From Prorocentrum cordatum (taxonomy: Eukaryota; Sar; Dinophyceae; Prorocentrales; Prorocentraceae), in NCBI GenBank assembly GCA_963575745.1, contig CAUYUJ010017815.1, positions 80,001 through 137,500 on the forward strand: a stretch of 57,500 bases of DNA, given 5' to 3'. Position numbers and translations under genes: made by a program. The notes under the pieces were generated by a model, which had not been told where the DNA came from, ran no database searches, and worked only from the letters and a program-made list of their open reading frames with translations. Positions 31,901 through 40,797 of the stretch are shown here, piece after piece; within the stretch, counting starts at the first letter, position 1, and the number at the start of each line of letters is the position of its first letter.

Positions 31901-33828
31901 TTGAACTTGTGCCACTGGTCGGGGTCGATCAGGATCAGCCAGAGCTCCGACGGCATACTCCACGCGGGTGTAGCTCGTCTCTTCGGTGCCCTGCGGAGCG
32001 CCCTGATGACGCCCGAAAGGTCCTGATCTGCCGTCTCTAAATCTGCCATCTTCATCGTGTCGTAGCGCTGCTGGTCCGTGCGGTGAGCCTCGTCCCCCTC
32101 GTAGGTGCGGTCGAAGCGCTCCGTCAGCTCCGCCTGTAGGTCGCAGTCCACCGCCGAGAGTCCGCCCTGCTGAGCGGGCAAGCGTAAGAAGTCGGCGATG
32201 TCCTGTGGTTCGCAGTTCTCCTCTCGTGCCTTGAAGTACTTCCGATGTCGGGGCCCTCTGCCCCTGCGGGCCAGTCGCCGAAGCAGAGTCTGCACGGCGA
32301 AGTGGTCGTGCTCCCTCCAGGCGGAGTTGAGCTCACCGACCAGCAGGGAGTTGCGTTCCTTGGTGATCTGGCGTGACAGCTGCCTGAGCCTGAACGTGAT
32401 CCTCGCCAGTTCCAGTTCGACGTCCGCGCGTGCCTCCGAGTCTCGACCAATATGAAGTTCACGCAACCGTCGGCGACGTGCCAGGATCTCCGAACGCAGC
32501 CTCTCCAGAACCGACTTCTCAGCCGCCGAAGGTGAAGGGCGTAAAAACTCCGTCAGCGCCGCCTCCCTGAGCAGCACCGAAATAGAGTTCCACAGCTCGT
32601 CTGTCGTAGGCCGTGAGCAAAGCCGTACCCATTCATCTTCAGGGATGGTCAGGATGGCTTCGTGGACCCGTTCCACCGCAGAGGTGCACTCCTCCCCGCC
32701 GCGCAGGATGCGCGACATGGTATCGAAGTCCCAGCACTGCCTCTGGGTAGAACTGGCCTCGAAGCGGTAGCTGCATTCCATGAAGACGGGGCGGTGGTCC
32801 CTGTCGTCCAGGGTATTCACGGGCTGGAGCCGCCTCCCCGCAGGTCGAAGAACACGGCAGACTCGGACGTGAGGAAGCAAGCCCGTCGGAGCGTGGATAA
32901 AGTCTATCCGCGACGTGTGTCCCAGTGGCCCGTGAAACGTTGGCCCAGCTGGGTAGTGCGTGTTGATCGCGCTCAGCGCCGTGTCCCTCAGCACCTGGTG
33001 CCAATGCTTGCCAGCGAAGTGCTCCAACTCAGCACCACAAGGGCCCACGTGTGCGTCGGCTTCCCGTTCCCAGTCCCAATCGGCTCCGTGTGTACTGGTG
33101 TCCCGTGGGGCCGTGACGCACTCGCCGTCCAACGTGTCGTCTGCGCAGAAGCCCAGTTGGTCATTCAAATCGATGCCGACAAACGGTGTGCACCTGGAGC
33201 CCACTCCGTTGATGACCGACTTCGCCCAGTTGCAAAGTCCCAGCACGACGTTCCGATACTGTGTACGTCCGCCGCGGAGAGACGGAAGAGTTGGGAAGTA
33301 GAGCACCATGAATAGAACGTCCGAGGTCTGTGATTTTAAACGTACTGCTCCGCCACGTCCACTTAAGAAACTGGGCGGCGTGAAAATCTTACGAATGAAG
33401 TTCCTCGGGAAGCGCCTCTGGTGGAGGAAGATCGACACCCCGCAACTCTTGTTGGAGGCCCTCGTCCACCCGAAACTCAGTTCCCAGTGATAAGGATGAA
33501 GGAAAAGTGAGTGTGTGTCCTCTGTCTGGCGACGGGAGGTACCTGGCAGCATGATAGCTCCAATATTTTTGAATTCGTCAGAGACCTCCGATGCCCGCGT
33601 AGCCCCCGTCAGGAACATGGGATTATAGACGCACGTCCGAAGTGCGAATGTGTTGCCATCTTCAGCGTGGGGGCGAGTCCTCTCCACCACCAGGGCGCCA
33701 AGCACGCCCAGCTGCAGGAAGGCGAAGGCGCTCACGGCGAGGAGCCAGCGCCTCGCGCGAGGGGCCCCGACCCCCTCTCTCATGGGCGAGGAGAGCCCCT
33801 CGAGGGAGAAGCCATGCCGCTGAAACAC
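28909..33828 (-). CDS. LINE B ORF2: endonuclease, RT, three zinc-finger-like motifs
   Basis: The frame has 1639 codons. Residues 27-50 form a hydrophobic segment. An endonuclease domain follows (about 65-350) with FVGIDLNDQ in place of the usual GDFN, SRIDFIHAP near 307 and DRDHRPVF near 342. The RT spans about 685-1000: a GLDKGNGKPG block, motif A INEDATNAF with Asp768, motif B SGELMGHPNPARG, and motif C LYADDIT (876-878). Cys/His fingers lie at about 1213-1325, the last CPVCSFTAQ...HIRTHC. After about residue 1330 (near 29840) the sequence becomes Arg/Gly-rich and coincides with another ORF in a different frame, so the real C-terminus is probably close to there. No RNase H. No internal stop, so it may be recent. 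Confidence 0.8.
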   Translation of the reverse strand: MFQRHGFSLEGLSSPMREGVGAPRARRWLLAVSAFAFLQLGVLGALVVERTRPHAEDGNTFALRTCVYNPMFLTGATRASEVSDEFKNIGAIMLPGTSRRQTEDTHSLFLHPYHWELSFGWTRASNKSCGVSIFLHQRRFPRNFIRKIFTPPSFLSGRGGAVRLKSQTSDVLFMVLYFPTLPSLRGGRTQYRNVVLGLCNWAKSVINGVGSRCTPFVGIDLNDQLGFCADDTLDGECVTAPRDTSTHGADWDWEREADAHVGPCGAELEHFAGKHWHQVLRDTALSAINTHYPAGPTFHGPLGHTSRIDFIHAPTGLLPHVRVCRVLRPAGRRLQPVNTLDDRDHRPVFMECSYRFEASSTQRQCWDFDTMSRILRGGEECTSAVERVHEAILTIPEDEWVRLCSRPTTDELWNSISVLLREAALTEFLRPSPSAAEKSVLERLRSEILARRRRLRELHIGRDSEARADVELELARITFRLRQLSRQITKERNSLLVGELNSAWREHDHFAVQTLLRRLARRGRGPRHRKYFKAREENCEPQDIADFLRLPAQQGGLSAVDCDLQAELTERFDRTYEGDEAHRTDQQRYDTMKMADLETADQDLSGVIRALRRAPKRRATPAWSMPSELWLILIDPDQWHKFKRGGVGSCPTPATAQAFRERMLDIIGSFRRASSTPLVFDISHIVGLDKGNGKPGPLGQRWIHLFCPMGKAWNAHLWNRARRHRDPLPYFCHGFARRRRREDAIAVQDCLSWRLQKLSLSHAIINEDATNAFASTTRETILNCLESLYLPEDVRFQHSRTMQTAMQIMGPDRPISLRPTSGELMGHPNPARGFPYFYLQGLEAFLSWRAGTSSYTYSQAEEVDGTRTDTGITLYADDITKTVIPGRGPEPFGGGGEARHLTALAQVSSSKLASSLDGIGVGLNEGKRVTLARLFGKGCIAQRRLLHAGTLRLSGQFGRFMRILGGWLTVQGSLQIEKGKRFQAGRTGLGIISNFLVHEAARGIKRMAILSYVQGALLSGMEGRVPDKSFTVEGDKIMMRAMRRGLGVKGTEDHDGVRWKWSSHRVWAYWQILPLADELRLRRLRWYQSWIKYPSAHRQVRACILGTINDIPSMNDDWTIHEKANPWARQVLEDLQFARSQSEEFADLVPEDFPLLGLFYTKEFDDWATIDLTVIRATYFSKAIAPPSGPSVAPSIVMEEEVEEVVDAPGEFVCILKNSEGQRCGDTFTSMKALLLHAGRVHKVRNEAALLTVTNQCFRCLQVLSTRENAQRHVMRSYAHNRCALGRSSYTAAEVVQPFSLECPVCSFTAQDLRQLQVHIRTHCALGAPTLPRPRLRPRHVATRRGVHGPGAADQEAQAQGRRRRGPRRSTLGEKKGQPRGRSRRCRRRSSAGRGGPSGSRHAAGHIDFAQDGVHARAAAEGPGGVGVGVPGRPVAELPGGRRARSRQDVRGGGSHRGSEAPPGATTFVHSARRVQVDGRFREAAEAGDSGVPNPGPFLREVRVDQLGRGARISDQALPFEEVLQRGVHTSAVRDRRGHHGAAGGRSRGSARASSEQAGGGAVDHQASPAGGREAQARDRPSGALGDHGAAHPRQDEAKEQGQGREVSQPDSGPAPWEARRAALFARIRARELSQNDIV
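29007..29810 (-). CDS. Unknown element-type protein with Lys-Gly C-terminus
   Basis: From the ATG at 29810 (MSQPDAESMDLELLIKKH) this gives about 267 residues. The N-terminus is charged with a basic patch (KKHKRKAGDGED), then a helical middle (QQAISILLKMACMHAQLLRD, a conserved-looking block near KPHLGPPHLYIARGVF) and a C-terminus ending KSKGKGAK. The KG-rich end resembles the two ORF1-like proteins near 2.3 and 4.0 kb. It overlaps the open tail of the LINE B frame; composition shows this frame is the real one here. It may be the ORF1 of a further, truncated element copy. Function unknown; RNA binding is a guess. Confidence 0.55.
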   Translation of the reverse strand: MSQPDAESMDLELLIKKHKRKAGDGEDLGGAPSGKKKANLGDAADDAEDGLQQVEGALRARDMQQAISILLKMACMHAQLLRDLAASEWVCLVVPSLSFLVVAGRGAGKMYAEAAAIAAAKPHLGPPHLYIARGVFKSMVDSEKLQKLGTQAYQTLVLFYEKFVSISSAAELGLVIRHFRLKKCYNEEYTRLQFAIGGDITVQLADAQGGPPERHLSKLEVEQSIIKLAQLEDAKLKLGTAPQGHLETMAQRILDKTKQKSKGKGAK

Positions 33829-33895
33829 CTGACTTTGTAAGGAAGTGTACTGAAGTGCCGCGGGAAAAGTGGGGCGGTCTGGGCCGCTGCAGCGG

Positions 33896-33985
33896 CAGGA
33901 GGAGGAGGAGGAGGAGGAGGAGGAGGAGGAGGAGGAGGAGGAGGGAGGAGGAGGAGGAGGGAGGAGGAGGAGGAGGAGGCACGAC
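33896..33985 (+). repeat. (GAG)n microsatellite between LINE B and LINE C
   Basis: The tract is nearly pure GAG. The 5' side of LINE B and the 3' side of LINE C both lie next to it. Confidence 0.95.
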
Positions 33986-34183
33986 CAGACCGAAACGGGT
34001 GCGCAGAGCGAGCGAAAAGGGGGGAAACGAGACGGGAAAAAGGCCGAGGGCGCGCAACCCGACGATTAAAGAGAAACCAGCCAGAGACGAAACCTCGGAC
34101 TACCGCAGACGAAGCCAGAAGCAGGCATCATCTGTGGGGAAGAGAGGGCGGGGCTCACCCCGCCACTCGCCTGAACAGGGTCT

Positions 34184-36364
34184 CTACCCATCACCAGGCG
34201 CTTCAAATAGGCGGAGTCCTTGCTGGATGCAATTCCCTCGCACGGCCCCCACAAACGCGGGCGAGGGGCCGACGGCTTGGGTCTTGGCGCCACAACGAAG
34301 GCAGAATGCAAGAGTCTCACCAGCAAGACTAATTTGATGGCCTCTAGCACTGCTGGGCCCAACAGGGCCTTGAGCGGGGAGAGGGACCTCAGGGCGGGTG
34401 GCCTCACGCGCAACCCAGGAAGGCCCGCCAGGACCCCCAGAGGTCCGAGGGCGCTTGGAGGGCGGAGGCCCCCCAAGCTCCCCAGAGCCCGCAGGCACAC
34501 CGACCCCCGAAGCCGAGGGCGCCACCCCAGTCCGAGGCGCCTTCGGACGAGGCCCCTCCAGGGGCCCACCAGCCCTGCGGTCCCTCACCGTCCTGGCAGG
34601 AGCGGGGGGGGGCGGCGGTGGGGGGGGCTCTCGTGGGCCCAGGGAGCGTGCCTCTTTGGCGCGCCGACGCGCATCCCCTAACTCAGCATCAAGCTGGTCC
34701 CCACCCACACCATCCACCTGAAATCTCACCCGCTTGAAGGCCAAGGCCCGCTCAAGACCCTCAGTCGCGACGGGCGGCGGCCTCTCTGGCCCACTTGGGG
34801 CTTCAACAGCACGAAGCTCCAAGGAGGGGCCAACCTCAGGGGGGCCCGAAACGCACCCGCCCGACCCACACGGGCCGTACAGCCCCGCAGGGGCCGCAGC
34901 CGAGGAAGGCACAGGCGAAACACCATCGAGGCCCCAGAGGGCCGCCGCCTCCGCGACCCTACAAAGGGCCCCCCTAAGCCTAGCAGCACCTTTCGGAGTC
35001 ACCGCGTAAGCGGAACAACGATCACAGCAATACTTCCTGCCCCTGAGCCGCACACGATGCAGGAGCTGGGGCGGGCACGCCTGCTCACCAGCGGGCTTGC
35101 CCGCACCACGGCGCGCCCTCACGGCGCTGCCGCCACCAGCGCCTGCCGCCTCCAGCTGCTCCCAGCGGCCGCGCAGCTCCATGTCCCGCCGCCGTGGAAC
35201 GTCCATGCGATCGGGGGCCACAGCGCCGTCGAAAATCATCCTGGAGGCGTTCGCAATCCAAGTCGCGATAGACTTGAGCGTGGCCAGCGAGTCGGTGTAC
35301 CTCTCGACCACGCCCCGAGGAAGGTCGTGCACCTGCCGACCCCTCTTCGCCGCTTGATCAGCGAGATCATTGCAGCGTCGATGCCAGGAATCCTCAGAAG
35401 AGTTGCCCTTGACGTACGAGAAAAGAATCGGCACTTCCAGGCCACCAGAAACGGAAAAACCTCCGTGATCCTCAAGCTGGTGAAAAAGGCGACGCCATAG
35501 ATCAACATTCTCACGCCTCGGATTGAGGCACCAGCGCTTGCCGCGCGCCAGCCCCTCGAGCTGTGGCAAGTAGTCCGTGTAGATGTGGAGCGGGGCCACG
35601 CCGACGGACAGCACCTGAATCACTGCGAATAGCTCGCCTCGAGCTGATGTCTGACGATGGCCAGGAAGCGGCCCAAAGACTGCTCCGTAGTAGCGAGAAT
35701 CACCCACAACCACGAAACCCCAGCCCGCGCGGTCAGCATCATCCCAGTGGAGCAACATCTTGCACGAACCGTCAGTGAACACCGAGCCTGTGACGACAAA
35801 GTGTCCTTCAGACCGGGCTCCACGATCATAACACCAAATGCCCGTATCACTCCTGGGCGGCAAAGCTGGCAGACAGGAGTTGGGGTACAGCCCGCGAGAG
35901 TAGAGCAAGTCCCCAGGTGGTGCCCTCCTTGCCGCCTCCAGGGTGGCCTCAGAAACAGCAAACTCACGAACGTCATCAAACACGTGGCACCTCCAATACC
36001 TGTGGTGAGCCGTTCCGTCAACACCAGGGCAGTTCCTGCAGTCGGGGGAATGAGCGTGAGCATGACGATGCAATCGCTTCTGCGTGAAGTGGCCCCCGAC
36101 GACGGGGGTGCGTAGTGCAGCCCGAGCGAGCGGATCCAATGCCCAGCGCTTGGCCCTGGGGCTCGCGCGAAGCAAAGCACGTATGGGCCCCAACCACGCT
36201 CCCGCAGGGTCCTTGTGAGACGGGCCTTCCACCTCTGGCATCACCTCTGGCCTGGCAGCCCACTGGTACCAGACCACGACCTCAAAGTCCTTGAGCGCCA
36301 GCCATTTGACACCAGACGGCGCCACCTCACGTAAGTCCAAAGTAACACCAGCACGAGTACGCAC
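34184..36364 (-). CDS. LINE C ORF2, 3' part: RNase H and Cys-rich tail, after a premature stop
   Basis: This frame is the same as that of the RT part upstream; only one TGA (36386-36388) separates them, followed by seven sense codons before this ATG. It holds a Cys/His motif (HSPDCRNCPG...HHRYWRCHVF) near residue 105, then RNase H: VFTDGSCKM, ARGELFAVIQVL, LHIYTDYLPQLEG and CNDLADQAAK provide the four acidic positions. Near residue 450 is YCCDRCSAYAV, a further Cys motif, then a Pro-rich basic tail (residues about 580-690). The layout matches the broken RNase H copy at 15542-16583. Confidence 0.8.
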   Translation of the reverse strand: MRTRAGVTLDLREVAPSGVKWLALKDFEVVVWYQWAARPEVMPEVEGPSHKDPAGAWLGPIRALLRASPRAKRWALDPLARAALRTPVVGGHFTQKRLHRHAHAHSPDCRNCPGVDGTAHHRYWRCHVFDDVREFAVSEATLEAARRAPPGDLLYSRGLYPNSCLPALPPRSDTGIWCYDRGARSEGHFVVTGSVFTDGSCKMLLHWDDADRAGWGFVVVGDSRYYGAVFGPLPGHRQTSARGELFAVIQVLSVGVAPLHIYTDYLPQLEGLARGKRWCLNPRRENVDLWRRLFHQLEDHGGFSVSGGLEVPILFSYVKGNSSEDSWHRRCNDLADQAAKRGRQVHDLPRGVVERYTDSLATLKSIATWIANASRMIFDGAVAPDRMDVPRRRDMELRGRWEQLEAAGAGGGSAVRARRGAGKPAGEQACPPQLLHRVRLRGRKYCCDRCSAYAVTPKGAARLRGALCRVAEAAALWGLDGVSPVPSSAAAPAGLYGPCGSGGCVSGPPEVGPSLELRAVEAPSGPERPPPVATEGLERALAFKRVRFQVDGVGGDQLDAELGDARRRAKEARSLGPREPPPPPPPPAPARTVRDRRAGGPLEGPRPKAPRTGVAPSASGVGVPAGSGELGGPPPSKRPRTSGGPGGPSWVAREATRPEVPLPAQGPVGPSSARGHQISLAGETLAFCLRCGAKTQAVGPSPAFVGAVRGNCIQQGLRLFEAPGDG

Positions 36365-36385
36365 ACAAAATGCTGAGGAAACAGT

Positions 36386-39300
36386 TCAGCCCAGGTACGT
36401 AACAGACCGCGCAAAAGCACCCGCGGGGCCCGCCACCAGCTTCCAGCTCACACGCAAATCCACTGAGGCCACGTTCCAAAACTGAGAGCGCCATGCCGTC
36501 TGCAACGTGGAGTGATCAACTTCACCCGACTGAATCATTAACGCCCAGTTGAACACAGGTCCAACAATGGCCATCGTCGCTGGTTGAGATTCAAAGCCGT
36601 CCTCCAACATAGAAGCGATCCAGTGCGAAGCCCCCGAGGGAATGGCACTCCAGCCCAGCTTCGCCAGGGAGGTCATACGCTTGACAAGGTGCGGCCCAGC
36701 TCCCACAATGCCCAAACCGTAAGTGATAGCTGGGCCGACTGCAGCCTTGGGAACCTGCCTGAACTTCGCCCCGAGATGACTAAGCCTCCTGAAGTGCCTG
36801 GCCCGCTTCGAGACACGCCCGACCCGACCCCGAAGCACACGAGCACGAACGCTCTTGCCAGCAGCCACCTCCAGGCCTAGGACCTCCAACCAGGACCTGG
36901 CCTGGAAACCGTATCTCCGCAAAAGCCGAGCCACGGCGGGGGCGGTAGAGTCGTCAGACGCAGTGAGGAACGCCTTTGACTTCGCCACGGGAAGGCCAAG
37001 ATCCAGCAGGGTGTCGCAGAGCAAGGCCACAGCGTCGGTGGCGACCCTGCACAAATCCGTCCGCCTGGCCACCACCTGCAGGGTAAGGTCATCCACGAAA
37101 ACGTCCAACGAAACGGAGAAACCCACCTGCGCAGGGATGCCGAGCTCCACCGTGCATACGAAATCATCCAAGGACGCGAGCATCAGTAGCTGTACCATGG
37201 CCATCGCGAACTTGCAGCCTGGCAGCACTCCTTGGGATGCCGTAACCGCATGCGACGTAGCCTGCTGCCACACCAACCTGCGAGGCGCACGGTACATCAC
37301 CAAGGCACATGATATCAGCTGGCGCGGAAACCCATGCTTGGCCGCCGCAGCCACCAGCCTCCGCCAGCAGATGCGGTCGAAACACTTCTCGATATCAACA
37401 ATGGCCGTGACGACGCCATCCTCGACCGCCAGTGCAGCCTCTGCCCTCACCAAGGCCCTTGATGCCACACCAAGAGTGGTCTTGCCAGAGGCCAGGGCGA
37501 AGAAAGGCCTGTCGTGCTCCAGCAGCCAAGTCCGCAGCTGCCCGCTGCGGACCTGCGACCATACGCGGTAGGTCGCCTGCAAGAGCGCGATGGGCCGCCA
37601 TCCACCCTTGGGCTTCGCCAGGAGCACGATGTGGACGGCAGCCATCTGCGTGGGCCAGCGCCCCCAGTGCTCCGCCAGCCAAAGCACATACACAAGCAGC
37701 GAGAGGGTCTCGTCAGTGAGCAGGCTGAGAGAACGAGGGGCGAGCCGATCAGCACCCTGCCCCGTATGCCACTTGAAGGACTTAGCTGCCGCACGCAACT
37801 GCCCAATCTTCGGCACAGGCAAGGAGGCGCTGGGCAAACGCCGAATATCCTCAAAGAGCTGGGCCGTGTCAGGGAAATCCGCGAGGTGCCTCACCACGTA
37901 GTCGTCGGGCCCATCAGCCGCTCCATGCACATGACCACTGGTGGGGACCTCAGAGGCAGGGCGCGCATTCCAGATGCCCGACCAACCATCCATTTGATCA
38001 TCAGCAACATCCTGAGCCAGGGTGGAGGGCCTCTGATGCCGAAACACTTGGGAATGGGGAACACCAGGCGGCTTAGTGAAGCTGAACAGCGGCTTGATGC
38101 GAGACTCGCGACAGTTGGCAGCCCATCGCGCAAAGTCCCGCCTGCGCTCAGCCATCGCCTCCTGCTCCAGGCCGTCGGCATAGGTTCGAAGCCAGCCCAC
38201 GACAAAATAGACCGAATCCAACAGCAGGCGCTGAATGCCATCGAGACCCATCATCCCAAGGTCAGCAGCATGCCTCGCAGCGTGGCCACCTGGCTGTACC
38301 AAGGCCGCGCGATCCAGCAGCTCCTGGAATGCACTGGGGGACGCCTCCACGACCTCTCGTGCCAGCGGCAAAACGCCACGCAGCGTGGCCACCACGTGCT
38401 GGCACTCGAGCGATCGAAAAGACCTTTCGGCGCCCAGAGAGACAAGCCTGTCCAGGCGCCGAAGCAAATCCAGAGGTTGCAGGCCAGCACGCACCGCGTC
38501 GTCCGTCGCCTGGGCCAGTCGTCGAGCACGCCGAGCGTCGGGAGGTGCAGCAGGCCTAGCAGCCGCAGGCGCTCCCCCAGCATGACGCCAGCAGTAGGCC
38601 ACCTTGTCAGCACGGCCGCAGTAGCGAGGAGCGTCGCTGACAGGGATGCCATACCGCACAAGCAGCTCCTCCTCCACGACATTCACGAACTCAGCGTACA
38701 AGCGATCCAGCCTCGCCTGAGCCTGAGCAGGACTCGCAGCTCTTCCCCGTGCGACATCATCCTCGATGAGATCGCGGGTACCAGCTGCCAGCACAGGCGT
38801 GATGTCCTCAGTCGGGGCTGCCTTCGGGAAAGCCTTCGGCGCCCGCAAGACGAGGAACTTGACAGCCTTAGCCCGTGCGTCCAGGGACGTCAGCATAGGG
38901 AAGTGTGGCGATGCAGGCCATCCCTCCACAGGGTGGGGCTTCGCCATCGAGCCCGCGATAGACAAGCTGGCCAGCCAGTAGTCGATGGTCGAGTAGGCCC
39001 CTTTAGCGCTGCGGCACGTACCAACAGGATGATGCCTTGTAGGATCGGGAGGCCTCGCGACCACTGCTGCAGGAATGAAGTCCAGGAAGCCATACTCCAA
39101 GAGGTGCTTTGGATCGCAGTTGAAATCCCCCGCCGCAAGAAACGGCCTGTTCCAACCCCGCAGCGCCGTAGCAATGTCGTAGAGCCGCATCGCATTCACG
39201 TCATTCCATCGTCCCACCTCAAAGTAGCAAGACAACAGCACAAGCCCACCTTTGATGCCAAAATCGGCATGACAGGCCACACAAAAGCTCGGAATCAGGT

Positions 39301-39604
39301 CAAAATCTCGCAAGCCTGGCAGCACCGTCACGCTGATGTGACGTCGAACGAAAAAAACAACTCCAGCAGACGGGCGGCCCGACTCCAGACGTCTGCATGA
39401 TGAAATAATAGCATGCCACCCAGCCCGTGCAGCCCAGCCTTCAGCGCGCCGACGGTCATCACCATCGATGCGCAACTCCTGGGCCGCCACCACCTGGATG
39501 CCAAGGTCGCAGTAGGTCAGAAACTCCCTGCACGAAGCCCAGGACGAGCCGTTGTAGGTGACGAAAGAGGCCTTCACGCGGGCGCTGCCACGACGCCCAC
39601 GGTG
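36386..39604 (-). CDS. LINE C ORF2, 5' part: endonuclease and RT
   Basis: The endonuclease begins near 39579 (SFVTYNGSSW) and shows AAQELRIDGDD, AAGDFNCDP (about 39120) and AYSTIDYWLAS. The RT has motif A AIVDIEKCFDRI (about 37395), motif B SQGVLPGCKFAMA and motif C VFVDDLTLQV (about 37090). The frame ends at TGA 36386-36388, in phase with the RNase H part. There is no in-frame ATG near the endonuclease start; the frame is simply open upstream across ORF1. Expression by frameshifting out of ORF1, or by reinitiation at the overlap near 39606, is therefore likely if the element is active. The TGA may be an inactivating mutation. Confidence 0.85.
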   Translation of the reverse strand, partial: HRGRRGSARVKASFVTYNGSSWASCREFLTYCDLGIQVVAAQELRIDGDDRRRAEGWAARAGWHAIISSCRRLESGRPSAGVVFFVRRHISVTVLPGLRDFDLIPSFCVACHADFGIKGGLVLLSCYFEVGRWNDVNAMRLYDIATALRGWNRPFLAAGDFNCDPKHLLEYGFLDFIPAAVVARPPDPTRHHPVGTCRSAKGAYSTIDYWLASLSIAGSMAKPHPVEGWPASPHFPMLTSLDARAKAVKFLVLRAPKAFPKAAPTEDITPVLAAGTRDLIEDDVARGRAASPAQAQARLDRLYAEFVNVVEEELLVRYGIPVSDAPRYCGRADKVAYCWRHAGGAPAAARPAAPPDARRARRLAQATDDAVRAGLQPLDLLRRLDRLVSLGAERSFRSLECQHVVATLRGVLPLAREVVEASPSAFQELLDRAALVQPGGHAARHAADLGMMGLDGIQRLLLDSVYFVVGWLRTYADGLEQEAMAERRRDFARWAANCRESRIKPLFSFTKPPGVPHSQVFRHQRPSTLAQDVADDQMDGWSGIWNARPASEVPTSGHVHGAADGPDDYVVRHLADFPDTAQLFEDIRRLPSASLPVPKIGQLRAAAKSFKWHTGQGADRLAPRSLSLLTDETLSLLVYVLWLAEHWGRWPTQMAAVHIVLLAKPKGGWRPIALLQATYRVWSQVRSGQLRTWLLEHDRPFFALASGKTTLGVASRALVRAEAALAVEDGVVTAIVDIEKCFDRICWRRLVAAAAKHGFPRQLISCALVMYRAPRRLVWQQATSHAVTASQGVLPGCKFAMAMVQLLMLASLDDFVCTVELGIPAQVGFSVSLDVFVDDLTLQVVARRTDLCRVATDAVALLCDTLLDLGLPVAKSKAFLTASDDSTAPAVARLLRRYGFQARSWLEVLGLEVAAGKSVRARVLRGRVGRVSKRARHFRRLSHLGAKFRQVPKAAVGPAITYGLGIVGAGPHLVKRMTSLAKLGWSAIPSGASHWIASMLEDGFESQPATMAIVGPVFNWALMIQSGEVDHSTLQTAWRSQFWNVASVDLRVSWKLVAGPAGAFARSVTYLG

Positions 39605-39605
39605 T

Positions 39606-40580
39606 CTAGCCTTCCATGTCGGCCTCACCTGCGACTTCCCAGGCTGCAGCGGCGGTTCCCCCGCCAGCGCGAAACGCGTAGGCAGCACCAGGAGGCAGCG
39701 CCGCGGCAGGGGGGGCCGCGGCAGCTGTGGCAGCTGGCAGGGAGTCTGGCGGGCCTCCTGCTCCAGCGGCAGCGGGGGCAGCCGCAGCACCTGAAGCCAT
39801 GAGGGCTGAGGCGGCGGGGAACGCTGTGCCAAGCGCTGCAACCTGCTGCCCGATCGCCTCCAAGACAGTGATACCCTGCCCACTGACGACGCGTGCAGGG
39901 GCACTGGCGAGCGTGGCCTGGAGGCCCACCAGCGTGGAGGCGAGGGCTGCCAAGTCGACGCCACTGGAGCCCGCCGCCGAGGCCGCCACGGCGCGCTGGG
40001 CAGCCTGGACCTCCGCCTCCAGGTTCTTGACCTCCATGTCGGCCACGCCCTGCTGCTTGCGGAGGTCGTCGACCCTCGCGGTGGCCTCGCCGAGGTCGTC
40101 CGCCAGCTGAGAGGCTCTAGCCCGCGCCACCTCCACACGCTTCTGGAGGGAGACCAAGAGCTGCTCAGGGGGCTGAGCGCGACGCTCTTCAGCCTCCAGG
40201 GTGGCGAGCTCCTGCCGCGCAGCCTGGATGAGCGGGTGCTCGTCGGCGTAGCCAAGCTTCTGGAGCGCCGCCAGTCCTTGCCTGGCGCGCACGACTGCAG
40301 GCCCAGCAGGTTCTCCTTGGGCTGCCCCACCAGGAGGACCAGCACGCCCGCGAGGAGGAGGGCCAGAGCGACGGCGACGGCTCGCATATGCCGACCTCCC
40401 GCCCTGCTCAGATGAGGCGGGCGACTCGCGGACCAGGCGGCCGAGGCGGTCCCTGCCGCACTTCCAGCATGTGTCGCGGCTGGGGAAGTTGCTGCGGAAC
40501 CCGCAAAGCCTCGACGCAGCACATGGCCAGTTGGGCTGCTGGGGCGGGGCCGCAGCCTGCCTGGGCTGCTGCTGGGCCAT
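39606..40580 (-). CDS. LINE C ORF1: zinc finger plus coiled coil
   Basis: From the ATG at 40580 (MAQQQPRQAAAPPQQ) the protein has about 324 residues. Residues 16-41 carry a RanBP2-like finger: Trp-Pro-Cys, Cys-Gly, an Asn, and CWKC. A long charged helix (about residues 100-210, with LEAEERRA, LQKRVEVARARASQL and VKNLEAEVQAAQ) should form a coiled coil. The C-terminal 100 residues are Ala/Pro/Gly-rich. Finger plus coiled coil suits an RNA-binding ORF1 protein. The stop at 39606 lies about 27 bp before the endonuclease begins in another frame. Confidence 0.7.
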   Translation of the reverse strand: MAQQQPRQAAAPPQQPNWPCAASRLCGFRSNFPSRDTCWKCGRDRLGRLVRESPASSEQGGRSAYASRRRRSGPPPRGRAGPPGGAAQGEPAGPAVVRARQGLAALQKLGYADEHPLIQAARQELATLEAEERRAQPPEQLLVSLQKRVEVARARASQLADDLGEATARVDDLRKQQGVADMEVKNLEAEVQAAQRAVAASAAGSSGVDLAALASTLVGLQATLASAPARVVSGQGITVLEAIGQQVAALGTAFPAASALMASGAAAAPAAAGAGGPPDSLPAATAAAAPPAAALPPGAAYAFRAGGGTAAAAWEVAGEADMEG

Positions 40581-40797
40581 GCCACGGGCGCTCCTGCGGT
40601 CGCCGTGATGCCCAGCACGCCTGGCGGGGGCCGCGGCCAAGCGCAGCAGCCAGCGCCACCCAGGAGAGCACGATGTGCAGGCGCCCGCACGCTGCGGGCC
40701 GCCGGCGCGGGGGCTATGGCGCGGGCCCCGCGGCGCCCGCCCGCAGGCAAAATGGCTGCGGGGGGGCGTGGGGCGGGGGCCACGGTGCCAAGCCACC

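Larger units (their letters stand above)
28909..33860 (-). mobile_element. LINE B, endonuclease-RT non-LTR element
   Basis: The element is read on the minus strand. Its 5' side comes within about 40 bp of the GAG tract at 33896. The 3' limit is uncertain: either near 28900 or at the GAG tract ending at 27990. It carries one long ORF without RNase H, and a second ORF overlapping its 3' part. Confidence 0.7.
33990..40797 (-). mobile_element. LINE C, non-LTR element with ORF1 and EN-RT-RNase H ORF2
   Basis: The element is read on the minus strand: ORF1 (40580-39606), ORF2 N-terminal and RT part (to 36386) and, after a single in-frame stop, the RNase H part (36364-34184). It lies exactly between two GAG tracts (33896-33985 and 40798-40985). 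Confidence 0.75.

Noticed and set aside
36291-39400. Long plus-strand frames within LINE C
   Set aside because: They oppose the RT frame, which has clear motifs; GC-rich codon use keeps the antisense open.
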